A stretch of DNA of 64,000 nt from Gadus chalcogrammus. Taxonomy: Eukaryota; Chordata; Actinopteri; Gadiformes; Gadidae. The position numbers and the translations under genes were made by a program. Positions 15,261-41,515 of the stretch are shown piece by piece (position 1 is the first letter of the stretch; every line of letters starts with the position of its first letter). The DNA is taken from NCBI RefSeq assembly GCF_026213295.1, contig NC_079420.1:8230519-8294518 (forward strand), read 5' to 3'. The notes under the pieces are model-generated. The model ran no database searches. It saw nothing but the letters and a program-made list of their open reading frames with translations, and was not told where the DNA came from.

Positions 15261-17192
15261 GCACATGGCAGGTCTGGGTACCGGTATAAACCGGCTGTGT
15301 CATCAAATGCCCTGATGGAGCGTTCAAGGAGACACACATCAAACGCCAGGGCCTGAGGGACAGAACTGGACACGGGTTCAAACAGACACAGGAAGAACGC
15401 GCAGTGCCCAGTGGTGAACCAAACGTGGTCACGACGGTTATAGTTATTAATATTAGAGTAGCAGTTAGGCATGATTCTGTGCTCCATATTAAGGACAAGA
15501 TGCCGTTTGATCCTCCAGATGCCATCTTGTGAACGAGCCGCTTCTAAACGAGGTAACGTCTGTCTGTAGACGGCCCCCAGACGGACGACTACTCCACGTT
15601 GATTGATTTATTTTTTATTAAATGCTTCGGGTTTGGGTAATGAGACCAGAGGAATCAGGGCCAGAAATCCTGGAGTAGAGTCGGGTTGGAAATACAGAGC
15701 GAGAACGTGGACTTCAAACTTCACAATAAAAATTTAAATTTGACTTCAAATTAAAAGTGCTGGATTGTGTCCAAGTGCGGCGTGTGTTCATTAAAACTAC
15801 ACAGCGCGGCTTCTATATTCTTCATTATCTTTGAAGGGCAAACAACATGCTCGACGTGACACAGACGGTGTACCACGCCTTAACGTGTCATGTCTGTTAC
15901 CTGAAGAACATGTACGTACGTCCGGTGACATTACACACTATAATTAAAAAAACGCCTCTCGGATCCCCAGCCAGATGTGCGGACTCGGAGCGGCCTGGGG
16001 GAAGTGGCTTCTTAGCGCTCTGTTGGCACAGGCAGGTCAATAACAAACAACCCAGTGGATTCCAGCCCCTATGTTTGTGCGTTTGACAGCAGCCTGTTTG
16101 TCCAGAGCCTCGGAGGAAAGGGAAAGCTGGCCTGTGGTTGGTGGCTGGGGGCCATCATGGTGGACAAGGCCTGCTCTGCCCACTGGTAGCCCGCACGGCT
16201 ACGCACTTAGCACTCCTAGCACTCTTAGCAGCGTCTGGCCGGGGCGGCACACCGCAGGGTTTCCGCTGGCTGGCACTATGTGAGGCGGTAGAATGTGGCT
16301 CACTCACTTTTTTTTTTGCTGTATTGTTGTTGTAGGGTTTTCTTCAGGCGTTTGGCGACGTTTCGGTGTGATCGCTTTACGGTCGTCGTGAATAAACCTT
16401 GGGATGGGGTTGGGGATTAACTGTTTATCTATGGACTTTTGGGAGCCCTTACCTTTGACTTGCTGGGCTCTGAATGTGCTGTGTTCATCCTGGAGGGATG
16501 GGCCTCTTTTTCGGTGTACTATGTTACAGTGGGGAGCTGTGCACCACATAGGCCGTTTCATGTGAACCTGATTGTGATTTATACGACGTTAACATTTGTT
16601 GAATGCCTCCTTTGAACTCTCCCTTTTATTACACACTATCTTGTGGTTGTTTTTAACCTATAAATATTTAGTTGGATCATAACTGTACACTAAATCCACA
16701 CAATTGTTCCTTATCAGAGCCAGAAACAAGGAAAGGGGTTGATGTTGATCACCTTGTTTGAGTGTCATGTTGCTTTTGTAGCTTGCGTCACAAAAAAAAC
16801 CCGCATTCTTCAACTTTTAAATAAACTCAAACTACTTTACCCTCCCAAGTGCTGTTGACAGACGATTGTCAGACCGATATAAATCAAGAGTGTTGCTTCA
16901 AGTGAAGGTAAGACACTATGAAATCGGGCTTATTGTGAATTACTAGAAGCCGTAATGAATCTAGCGGGGGGTGAAACAAAGGGCATCACTTCTCCAAACG
17001 TGTCCTTTCTAAGTAGGGGCCTTGGAGATGAAGAGGAGAAATATATTTCAGAACTCAGCTCAGGCGGCCTGTTCCTGCCTGCAGGGTATTCGAGAAGAAA
17101 AAACCTCAAGAAAACATTTCTGAGGAATCATCATTCATGTGTGGTTTGAACTCTTCAGACACAATGAAAAGTTACAGCAGCAATGTCAGATA

Positions 17193-17234
<42 letters not shown>

Positions 17235-19146
17235 GGTGGTTTCTTTTGGGCTTTTTAGTTTTGTGTTGTTTATTTAACTGAATAATTCATTTTGAGGGCA
17301 AATAGGGCATTTCATAATTGAGTTTTGACAAAGTGCAGTGTAGCATTGATTTTAACACAACTAAGACATCTCAATTCAATCTCTTTGAGTGGCTTTGACT
17401 GGTGAACTGTTCACAAGGATCGTTTTCATGTATGTCTTTATTACATTTTCATTGCAGTTGCACCTTTTCCCCTGACTGGGTTGTCATCCTGTCACAGTGA
17501 GGCGATGAAGAAAACTGGCTTAAGCAAGACCCCAGCATTGTTGACGTGAACGCGCACAGCTCCTCCGCTCTATTAGGAAAAGCCTGTCATCAGCGGCATT
17601 AGACGGCAGCGCACCGTAGCCATTACAACTCTCCTACACGGCTCGACTCTTGTTGAGTCCCCCCTTTTATTTTACTCTCAAACTTTCATTAAGTGGCGGC
17701 GTTTTAATGTACGACGGGGTGTGCATGGCCTGATTGGGCTTTTTATGTGACTCCAAGACAGAGCACTGATTGCTCATGCCCTTTATAGTTCCGTTAAACA
17801 TTAGACCGCGACGTACCGGGGAGGAGAGAAGCTATTCTTCGTAATCGTACTTCATCATGATCAAAGTCCTTTGTCAAAACAGGGCAGTGACCGGCTACGC
17901 AATGGCTGCCATTATATTCAGAGACAGAAACCGGTGGTGAGCCAGTAGTACTAGTGAAGCTCCAAGAGGTCTGTTTCTAGTCTAACGGATTACCTCTGAG
18001 GATAGGGACCTGACCATTACCCACGTCAACAGCAACCTATTGCTTTAGAACGGTAGTTGGACCGCTTGTGGGAAACGCTCCATAAAGAGAGCAATGATCC
18101 AACCCCCTACAGACATTGCCCTTAACTAAAAACCTCCTGCAGACCCCCCCTGAGTGATCCCGGCTCTGCACCCTGCCCCGGCCCTGTTCCTCCAGCCCCG
18201 AGGAGAGCATGGCTTCCACATCGTGGGCCGTTTGTCTGCGCTGGCTCGTGGAGTCGGGGGCATCTCCATCACACCGGGGTAGAGGGAGCTCCTGAGACCC
18301 TGAGAGGGGACCGGTCAGGGGAGTGGAAGGGGGTTTGTCGTGCGTTTTGTTACGTTTTCTGGTGGGTTGTGTGTGTGGAGGTCCTGTGCCTCGCTCCCTG
18401 CAGAAAGCGAGGCTCTGGGGTGACTCCTGTAGCAGTGGAAAAAGGGCTTTAAGAGCCCCGCGGGAGCACACGGCGGTTGGTAATTAGACGGCATAAAAGT
18501 CCTCACTTTCCACCGGCCCATTAGCCGGTGAATGGGAACGAAAGTAAACCGAACCTGACTGTGAAATTCTATTAGAGTCCGACGCTTTAATGGAATGTGA
18601 AAAGCAGGCGCGCACTTCAGCGTTTATGTGGCGCTGGGCTTTCTCACGTCATCGGGCCCCACTCCTTCTCTCAGCTTGTAAAACACACCAAAGACTTAAA
18701 GCCGCATCCATATATTTCTGACCACTAGAGGGAAGCCATTGGTCGTTACGCTCGTTATGTAACGCGATAACATCTATTATGTAAACATAATTTTTGTAGA
18801 ACGGATCTTGTAAACAAAATCTAGGAGCTTTGCTCCTTAATCCTATATTATACTCCCACTGCAATGCCGTATTATTGGATTTGTCTGCAAACTTTCAAAA
18901 GACAAATTAAAACCAGACCGGTCTCTGGGTTGTTCCGATCTATTCTCTTCATGAGAGGATTTGTAGAAATAACAATATTTTGATTGGTCCCAAATTTCTC
19001 CGCTGGGATTATGGATGTACATCTGACCTTCTCCTCCCCAGTCATTTGTCCCACCGAAATAAAGAGAGAAGCAGTGAAGTAGCCGGCTGACCTAGCACAC
19101 AAAGTGCCCATACTCACCCTTAGCCTCTCTCTCTGTGTTTCCACAG
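15258..19146. other. Non-coding, presumed pde3a intron
   Basis: No exon recognised over almost 4 kb. A short (GT)n lies at 17194-17233. Two compact, non-repetitive CpG and ATTA/TAAT-rich patches (about 17560-17720 and 18470-18620) resemble the one at 350-660 and could be regulatory. Placement in a pde3a intron follows from the exon at 19147 but is unproven to the left of it. Confidence 0.4.
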
Positions 19147-33945
<14,799 letters not shown>

Positions 33946-34585
33946 TTGATGCTCCATTTTGTACAATATGTATGCTGTACAGACAGAAATATTAAAACAA
34001 AAAAAATCTTTAGATATACATTATTTATTTTTACCATTTTGTAATTTAGACACTATACTGTAGCTTCTATATTGCCAGACTTACTGAAAGTGCCTATTGG
34101 TATTATGTATCATACAGTGAATATGTTTGAAGACCATTAGAAATTGTCACAAGCTGAACAATGTGGATGTTGTAATGTGAATACATTGAATTACAAGACT
34201 TTAATTTCTGTGGTATAAACCTGTTCTTGTGTTTCATTTACTACTCCAAACAATGACTAAATAGTAAATACTGTTATACCAGCAGTCATGTGATACTTAT
34301 TATCTGCTTTTATAATGATTTAGTAAGTAAATTATCTTTGGTTGCATGTTGTATTTGTTCAAAGGTTCTGCAGTGTGGTATCTTCAATAGTTCAATAGGC
34401 TAGCCAGGTGTACTGTGATACTAAATGAAGCAGAAGCTAATTAGTGTTATGGGCTACACCTGTGTCTGCTCCCACACCGCCATTCTCCCTACCTTCTGAA
34501 TGCCCTACAGCTCATTTGGCTCAGGAAAACGGGAGATATGAAAGAAATTTGATGGAAATAGCAGAATCTGGGGAACTTTTTCCTC

Positions 34586-35590
34586 AAAACTCCCAAATAG
34601 GACCACATCTTCCCTTAAGTGTGCCAAAGATGGGCTGTCATTTGGAAGTGATTGAATAAACCTGACGGGAGATATTAAGTTTTTTGTTAATTTTGAAACT
34701 GGAGCTGGACTTTGGGCTGCTAACCTTGGGATCAAACCACAGCCCATCTTCACTGGAGGTTCATACTGCAAGACGTAGGTTGGTGAGATTTAAATTGATA
34801 AGCTTTTTACCTTCATTTTAATCTATGCAGGTTTAATATAAATAATGGTTCCCTCTTTCATCTGACCATTTCAGACCAATCAAGGGATTTTGATGTTGAC
34901 TATGATGATGATCAGTCAATTGAAAATTCTGCTCTGTGTGAAGCAGGTAATAAAGAGACTATTGCCTTATGATTCTCACAACAACATGTTCATAATAATA
35001 ATAATAATAATTGTTATGAGGAGAAACCTGATTTGGTTTTCTGTGGAATTGGCATTGTGAAACCATCTCGATCGGTGTAAAAAGTGTAGTAAGTACTTTT
35101 TGTACCGGGGGAACGTATGATAAACCAAACATTAATAACACTACCGTCAGAGGTAAACTGTAGACTGAGTCCACACTTAATAAAATTGTGTTCAGTGCTG
35201 CTACCCAATAAATATTTGGGAAAATAAATTATATTATAAATATGTGTAACTTTTTAATACAACGTAGGTTCGGAAATTGTTCATTTTCTTGTTGGTTTTG
35301 CACAAAACAATCATAGTGACCAGGCAGCATTTTTTATGTTCCTCAGGACCTTACCCATATCGTCCACTACTAGTGTGGCATTTACAGGTAGAGAATATCC
35401 CATGATAACAATGACATACGTCAATCCATTGACTTTGAATGATAGAATAAAGAAAGATTAAATTGGTTTTGAGATTGAGTTTATTACACCAAAATACCAA
35501 TGGGAACACCAGTTATATAATTTTAAACCACAAAAGCAATATAAGCAGAACGAAAATCAAACTGCAATCAAATAAAACGAGTCGATCGAT
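34586..35590. repeat. Duplicated 3' flank of the exonuclease unit, copy 1
   Basis: CTCAAAACTCCCAAATAGGA to about 34778, and CTGTGTGAAGCAGGT to about 35500, recur with few changes at 40061-40465 and 40985-41345. Parts recur at 52225-52640 and 56360-56560. It marks one side of the duplicated unit. No coding segment was seen in it. Confidence 0.8.
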
Positions 35591-35594
35591 GATT

Positions 35595-35762
35595 GGTGCA
35601 TTAAACTTGCAGTTTTCAGTAAGTCGGTAAATACTCCTTCGGTAACTCCTTATTTTACCGACGGCGATATATTGTTTCACTTTCTTATGACAAATGTACA
35701 TAATGTAATTCGTTTTGGATAAAAGCGTCTGCTAAATGCCCTAAATGTAAATGTAAGTCGAT
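35595..35762 (+). mobile_element. SINE 3' tail at the end of exonuclease copy 1
   Basis: It contains GATAAAAGCGTCTGCTAAAT followed by GTAAATGTAA, the well-known 3' end of fish V-SINE/L2-tailed elements. It ends about 16 bp from the stop codon of the minus-strand gene. The same tail occurs beside copies 3, 5 and 6, so it was present before the duplications. Confidence 0.6.
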
Positions 35763-35777
35763 GACATTTCTTAGCTG

Positions 35778-37385
35778 CTATAATGTACACCGATTCAAAG
35801 TCTTTTCACTGGGATCCCAACAACTGTACAGCTCCTGCAGAGCCCTAACATCCTCCAATGCATTATGGGCATTGTAGATTTTCCCCAGGAAGTGCCGCAC
35901 CAGGTTCACCTGTGAATAGCTACGTATCCTTGGATAGAGCGCCTTACTGAGTAGGAAGGTGTCCAAGTATCTGGAGCCCAGCTTCTGGAACTGCCTGGTG
36001 AGGGAACACCTGACCAGCGCTCTGTCCAGTACAGGTTTGTCAAAGCGTCCAGCGCCGTGTGCGGCCAGCAGCACGGGCTGCTCTAAGGACTGCAGGAAGT
36101 CAAGGAAGGAGGTCAGGGCCTCGGTCAAGGTGACGGTCGGCACGGCTGTACCCTGCAGGAGGAGGGCGCCATCTCGTACGCTGAAGCCCGTGACCTCCGC
36201 GGCCCCTCTGTCGATGGCGATCTCGGGCATCATGTACACGTTGAAGGTGCGCTCGCCGCAGATGGCTGCCAGCTGGATGATCTCACACCGCCAGGTTTCT
36301 GAAAGGGGTGTGAGTGTGTGAGAGTGAGAGAGACAATGTGTTGGGTCTTGGTGCGTTAAATGGTAGAAGGATGGAAAGAGTGTGAACACAGGTAGGCCTA
36401 ATAGATCTAGGGATCTCTTCTCTAGCAGTTTGTCCGTTCTGGGCGACTGTAGAAACATTGTGGTGCAACAGGGCGGGCTCCGTGGAAGCGACTGTAGAAA
36501 CATTGTGATTCAACAGGGCGGGCTCCGTGGAAGAGAAACCACACTCAGATATAAACGGCTCATTAAATGTTAATTACTGATAACATACTGATAAAAAGTA
36601 TATTCCATTTCTGCCTAGTCCATACAACAGATGTAATTTAATTGTACACAGCAGACCTTTCATTTCTTCTACAAAATCAAAGAAAATGATCGCCTTCAGG
36701 TCTACATGAGACTCAAAACAAAAACATATTTTTACCATAAATATTTGTCATCACAAAATGACTTTTTTTTGGTAAAGAGGGGGGCTCAGCCTTTTTCAGT
36801 AGGAGTTTAAGCCCCCGCCATCACCGCTGCTGCGTAGGCCTAACCCAGTAAATGTATTTAGATGGTTTTCACATTATTCAGACGTGGCTGACGATTGGAA
36901 AGTTGTACACATATGCCTATGCATCGACAAGTAGTTGGCATATACTAATCGACATAAGTGGGCCACAGCCTCATAGGATCATGGATAAACATGTTATGAA
37001 AAAGGGTTCGTGTGGTAGCCTACCTAATCCCGTGGCCTCCAGGTCAAAGAAGACCACCGTTTTACCCCCAGACGTCTGCAGGGGGCGAGAGAGAGAGGGC
37101 ATTGGTCGCAAGTGAATACAGCCGGTTTTAGAGTAGGACCACTATTACTAGACGTTATTACGCTGTCAATACAATCTAAATTCGTATTCTAAATCATGGA
37201 TGAAACTGATTTAGCAAAATTAGGAAATCTTATAAAGTCCGTAAACAATTTAATTTCCCAACTCATTATGCCTACACATTATTTGAAGCATGAAAACTTG
37301 ACTTTTGTATAATATATTTACCATGAACAACACTTTGATAGGATAGGTGGATAGTTCTACATTAGCCTACCTTGTTGGACTGCAT
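35778..37385 (-). CDS. Plex9-type DEDDh exonuclease, copy 1
   Basis: A three-exon gene: MQSNK (37371-37385), 37024-37075 and 35778-36298, with GT/AG borders and matching phases, 195 residues. A DnaQ-fold exonuclease domain fills the protein. ExoI is FFDLEATGLE (Asp16, Glu18), ExoII is the Asp in RFDKPVL (Asp109), and ExoIII is HNALED (His167, Asp172). The segment pattern resembles the exonuclease-like domain of PML exon 9 and the fish Plex9 proteins, here without RING or B-box parts. It is expected to cut DNA or RNA from 3' ends using two metal ions. The start is chosen because the same ATG and donor occur in copies 4, 5 and 6. An open extension of exon 3 to 36503 is intron sequence. It lies convergent to pde3a. 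Confidence 0.85.
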
Positions 37386-37447
37386 ATCGAAAATAGGCAG
37401 GGATCCCGTGAAGCTGTTACGGAATAAAACTGAACGAAGGGCCAATC

Positions 37448-37497
37448 CTTTTATAATGACGGGATATCTCGACTTTCATTTTTGTGAAACAGAAACC
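37448..37497 (-). promoter_or_regulatory. ISRE plus TATA box of exonuclease copy 1
   Basis: On the minus strand GGTTTCTGTTTCAC (37484-37497) matches the interferon-stimulated response element consensus. It is followed at once by AAAAATGAAAGTC (37471-37483), which carries an IRF core AANNGAAA. TATAAAAG lies at 37448-37455, about 63 bp before the ATG. The order ISRE, TATA, start is that of a compact interferon-induced promoter. Confidence 0.65.
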
Positions 37498-37904
37498 AAA
37501 CGTGGATTTCTCGCAGTCTAGCGGATGCGTTCCTGCGTGTTGGCGCACACGGACTCTGGTCGGAGCAGGTAGTCGTTTCTCCACTATTCGTTTGGCAGTC
37601 TAGGGGTCTCATTTATAAAACTGTGCGTGGGATGGGATCGTTACTAAAAGTGTACGTACGACCAAAAGCCATGTTTTGCGTGCGCCAAAAAATATTCAGA
37701 CTTATAAAACCCTTCGTACGCACACCTCTAAGCAATCTGCTTTATAAATCACAGAATGCCTACAGGTGTGCGCAGCTGAATCAGCTTCACGTTCCGCCCT
37801 GTACACGCCCCTTTTTAACCATAAATGGTCAAGGTAAACGACCTCATGAATGCGATCTGCATATAAAACAAACTCGGATGCAAGTATTATGTCTTGTCGG
37901 AAAC

Positions 37905-38040
37905 AATGGCAGAAAAGCGAAATTTCACGGAGGTTGAAGTGGAGACACTTGTGGTTTGAGGTGGAGGCCCGAAAGTAGTTTTGTTCGGCGGTCACGGGAT
38001 TGGGATCACTAACAATAAAAAGCAGAGTGAGTGGCAACAT
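37905..38040 (+). pseudogene. Harbinger Myb/SANT-like gene fragment
   Basis: Start-like ATG and 16 matching codons, then a stop after a small disruption, then matching sequence resumes in another frame. Only the first part of the protein is left. Confidence 0.55.
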
Positions 38041-38104
38041 GTTGCTGCAGCAGGGAGCCCAGTGGCACGGAGCGCACGGTCCCAGAATTAAAAAAGACAT
38101 AAAG

Positions 38105-38197
38105 GTACATATTTTTATGTACCAATAAATCGTTATGGTCCCTGAAGACCCTCTCCCTCCGAATCCTGCCATTTGCATGTTCCTCCAGCAGTGCCAT
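38105..38197 (-). pseudogene. Harbinger transposase N-terminal fragment
   Basis: About 28 residues (MALLEEHANGRIRRERVFRD and a little more) match the start of Harbinger nucleases. The catalytic DDE part is absent. Confidence 0.5.
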
Positions 38198-38741
38198 GGT
38201 GCAGCATTACGCACGGGGCTCACCGCTGTATTTATAGGGTTACGGTAATAAGACTGACCGAGAACACCTTGGATAATCCGTTTGTAATCATCCACGTAAA
38301 ATGTCCTTGAACATAACCCCTTTTTAATGCCTGATTTGTCATGAAAAGCATCAAGAGGAACGGACAATAATATAACGATTGTGATGAGTATGTGGCTTGG
38401 TTTTCCATTGGGATTTAATTGACATTTGATTATGTGTTGACAGTGTCGCATAAAAATATTATGTTATTGACACATGTTGGACCGATGTTTTATTCCATGC
38501 AGTCGCGCCGTCAGTGGACAATATATGGAGTGACGTGATTAAATATAGAGAATTTCGCCAATTCTTCCTATCCTCTGAACCAAGCTTACTCATGATGGGT
38601 CAGAGTTTGCTAGGGCTGCGCACATTCTCCCGTCAAGTTATTTTTTTATAGATCACAACCTTGGCGTGGAAAGTCACGTAGGCCTACGCCACTTTCAGAC
38701 CCTTTTTGTGCCTACGCAACGGTTATAAATGAGAACCCTGG

Positions 38742-39467
38742 TCATCATGAGAATGACGTAAGACAATACAAATAAACAGTTAGCTTTTGGATCTAGCATC
38801 TCAATTAAACGAAAACAGAATTAAAAAAAATAATACTCTGCGTATAATTGAAAGTAATAGTAGTCACCGATTTTGCTGCGTGATGATCATCCAAAACCAC
38901 CGAGGTCGATCTCCAGTCTGCCTTTTAGCTGCTCGCAGAAGCTTTCCTCTCAGGAGTTTTTTTCTTTTAACCAGAAAATAAAATAAAATAATATTTCCTG
39001 CTTGCAGGGAACATTAAGAATTTAGATTAGTTTGGAGAAGCAATATGTATATCCATGAAGAAGTTATAGTGCCGGTTTGACCCAGTTCCTAACAAAGTCA
39101 GAGAGTCCTTGTCACAGCAATATTTTTTGCTTCAACAATCAACATGTATTGAAAAGGTGATACCCTTTATGGTTCCCGTGTTAAAAATAGTCAATGTTTG
39201 TCTTTTGACTTCTTTGAATTTACCACTGCAGCCATATAGTACACCCTTAAGCAAAGAACAGTGCAATTATTGACTTGAATTAGTTTCTCAGACAGGCTTC
39301 TACAACATGATGGGGAACCCTGAATTGGGCAGGACTGTCTATCATCATTTGCAAAAAATATTCTCATTTTTAACTCTAGGTTGTCATAAGTCAACAATCA
39401 CTCGTGTAGCGTGTAGCGGCTGTAGCGGCCACTCGAACGAACATTGAACCACATCCCATTGGTCAGG
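38742..39467. other. Duplicated upstream DNA, no intact gene
   Basis: Matches the region left of copy 5's duplicate (54600-55090) in many short blocks. A short relic shared with 48830-48910 and 55010-55060 lies at about 39066-39120. No intact reading frame. Confidence 0.45.
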
Positions 39468-39950
39468 ATTCCAACAACTGTACAGCTCCTGCAGAGTCAT
39501 TACATTATCCAATGCATTATTGATATTGTAGTGTTTTCTCTAGAAGTGGCATGACACATTCAATAGTGAATAGATTTCTAACCCTTGGATGATCATCTTA
39601 CTGAGTCGTAAGGTCTCCAAGAAGCTGGAGCCCAGCTGCTGGAAGTGGCCGTGAAGGGAACACCGGAGTAGTGCCCTGGTGAGTATAGGTGTGTCAAAGT
39701 ATTTGCCATAGTGTATGGCCAGCAGCACGGGCTGCTCTAAGGACCGCAGGAAGTCAAGGAAGGAGGTCAGGGCCTTGTGCAAGGTCATGGTGGGCATGGC
39801 TCTATCATTCAGGAAGAGGGCGGCATCTTGGACGCTGAAGCCTGTGTCCTCTGCGGCCCGACTTTCAATGGGGACCTCAGGCATCGTGTACATGTTGAAT
39901 GAGCGGTCTCCACTGAGGGCCCCCAGCTGGATGATATCACACTGCCATAA
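39468..39950 (-). pseudogene. Plex9-type exonuclease copy 2, deletion pseudogene
   Basis: Homologous to exon 3 only. It reads DIIQLGAL, MYTMPEVPIESRAAEDTGFS and FLRSLEQPVLLAIHYGKYFDTP, then hits a stop inside the region before ExoIII. The C-terminal part survives out of frame (39470-39535), without the HxAxxD Asp in a usable frame. At its 5' side the exon is joined directly to sequence that in copy 5 lies upstream of exon 1 (54425-54480), so exons 1 and 2 and both introns are deleted. It cannot make an active enzyme. Confidence 0.85.
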
Positions 39951-39995
39951 AACTGTGAACGGAGGCCCGATCTTTTTGTAATGATGGGATAGCTA

Positions 39996-40008
39996 GACTT
40001 TCACTTTT
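39996..40008 (-). promoter_or_regulatory. IRF-type site left beside copy 2
   Basis: On the minus strand AAAAGTGAAAGTC, an IRF core of the AANNGAAA form. It sits at the same place as the interferon motifs of the other copies, now next to a dead gene. Confidence 0.4.
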
Positions 40009-40060
40009 GCTCCCACACTGCCAACTTTGCGTTTTCTTTTATTTTGGCCGAAAAACATGT

Positions 40061-40484
40061 TGCCTCAAAACTCCCAAATAGGACCACATCTTCCCTAAAG
40101 TGTGCCTCAGATGGGCTGTAAGTTTGGAAATGATCAAATAAAGCTGACGGGAGATAATACGTTTTTTATTCATTTTGCAACTGCAGCTGGACTTGGGCCT
40201 GTTTACCTTGGGATCAAACCACAGCCCATCTTCACTCAGGAGGTTCATACTGCAAGACGCAGGTAGATGCGATTGAAAGTGAAAAGTTTCTGCTCTGTGT
40301 GAAGCAGGTCATAAAGAGACTATAGCCTTATGATTCTCACAACAACACAATAATAATAATAATAATTGTTGTGAGAAGAAACCTGATTTGGTTTTCTTTA
40401 GCCTTGTGAAACCATCTCGATCTGTGTAGAAAGTGGAGAAAGTATTTTCTGTACCAGGGGGACCGTAGTCCCAATGATAAACCA
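40061..40484. repeat. Duplicated 3' flank of the exonuclease unit, copy 3
   Basis: Matches 34586-35130 with small differences, including the (ATA)n-like AATAATAATAAT patch. It is interrupted on the right by a MITE. Confidence 0.8.
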
Positions 40485-40492
40485 AACATTAA

Positions 40493-40981
40493 AGGGGACC
40501 TATTATGCTTTTCGACTTTTATGACCTATAAACATTGTTAGAATGATTGATAGTCATGATTAACCATACACAAAAAACGATGTCGATTTTCGGGAAACTC
40601 TTCCTCTCATCTTGGCGCTTTCAGCATTCTGTCAACGCTCGGTTTCGTCCTTCTCCGCCCCCTTGCCCCCCTTCTGCCAACCCAACTCCCTTGTGATTGG
40701 TTACCTTCCTTGAAGCGCTCGCGCGGGCAGATTTGACCAGGCATATGGGGGCGCGGCAGGGGTGCCTCTACGTAGATGATTTCCCGGAAATGTGAACAAG
40801 TGAATCGCAAACATTGTCCCGAGTGTTTAGCGCTCTGCACAGCCACCCCAGACTGTCAGCAGGGAATAGTCGAAATGCATGTACGTCATTATTTGACACT
40901 TTAGTATGGTTAAACATGACTATCAATCATTATAACAACGTTTATAGAACATAAAAGTCGAAAAAGCATATTAGGTCCCCT
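40493..40981. mobile_element. Palindromic MITE with TTAA target duplication
   Basis: 489 bp starting AGGGGACCTATTATGCTTTT and ending with the inverse. The terminal inverted repeats extend about 70 bp (through GATTGATAGTCATG). TTAA flanks both sides (40489-40492 and 40982-40985). The paralogous site at 35130 reads ACATTAATAACAC with a single TTAA, which is the empty site. No transposase; TTAA fits piggyBac-type mobilisation. Confidence 0.9.
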
Positions 40982-41394
40982 TTAATAACACTAAAGACAA
41001 AACCATCAGAGATAAACTGTAGACTGTGAGTCCACACTTGATGAAATATGAGACATGTAAACATTATTGACCATGCATATGTTTATGAAGTGTTCAGTGC
41101 TGCTACCCAATTAATGTTTGGGAAAATACATTATATTATAACTTCTTGTTGGTTTTGCATGAAACAAAATCATAGTGACCAGGCAACATTTTTTAAGTTC
41201 CTCACGACCTCCCCTGAATTGCCCACTACAGGTGTGACATTTACAGGTAAAGATTATCCCACAAAAACAATAACATACGTCAATCCATTGACCTTGAATG
41301 ATAGAATAAACAACGATGAGTTGGTTTTGAGATTGGTTTATTAAACCAAAATACCAAGATTACGACTTACAACATTGCAGTTGTAAGTCGTAAC

Positions 41395-41515
41395 CCCTCC
41401 TTCGCTAACTCCTTATTGTACCGATAGCGATATATTGTTTGACTTTCTAATGACAAATGTACTTATTGTAAGTCGCTTTGGATAAAAGCTAAATGCCCTA
41501 AAGGTAAATATAAGT
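41395..41515 (+). mobile_element. SINE 3' tail beside copy 3
   Basis: Same tail as at 35595-35762 with a small deletion (GATAAAAGCTAAATGCCC). Confidence 0.55.

Larger units (their letters stand above)
37603..38741. mobile_element. Internally deleted Harbinger transposon
   Basis: The ends GGGGTCTCATTTATAAA and TATAAATGAGAACCCTGG are imperfect inverted repeats of the PIF/Harbinger type. Inside, the + strand from 37905 reads MAEKRNFTEVEVETLV and then EVEARKVVLFGGHGIGITN, a broken Myb/SANT-like Harbinger protein. The - strand from 38197 reads MALLEEHANGRIRRERVFRD, the start of a Harbinger transposase that soon loses similarity. The same flanks lie next to each other without the element near 54590-54630 (copy 5). 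Confidence 0.75.

Noticed and set aside
18037..18521. Minus-strand frames of 68-144 codons as a gene
   Set aside because: No recognisable domain. The composition follows local GC content, and there are no paired splice sites or family match.
35959..36321. Plus-strand frame opposite exonuclease copy 1, with equivalents at 41727, 53083 and 57040
   Set aside because: It is the antisense shadow of the conserved exon 3. It recurs only because the gene is duplicated, and it has no family similarity of its own.
36299..36503. N-terminal extension of exon 3 of copy 1 with its own ATG
   Set aside because: An AG acceptor at 36299-36300, phase agreement with the FFDLE exon, and the repeat-like sequence (SLSLSHTHT) show it is intron.
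37702..38451. Minus-strand frame of 249 codons
   Set aside because: It lies inside the Harbinger relic. Only about 28 residues around 38110-38197 resemble transposase, and the rest is chance open frame.
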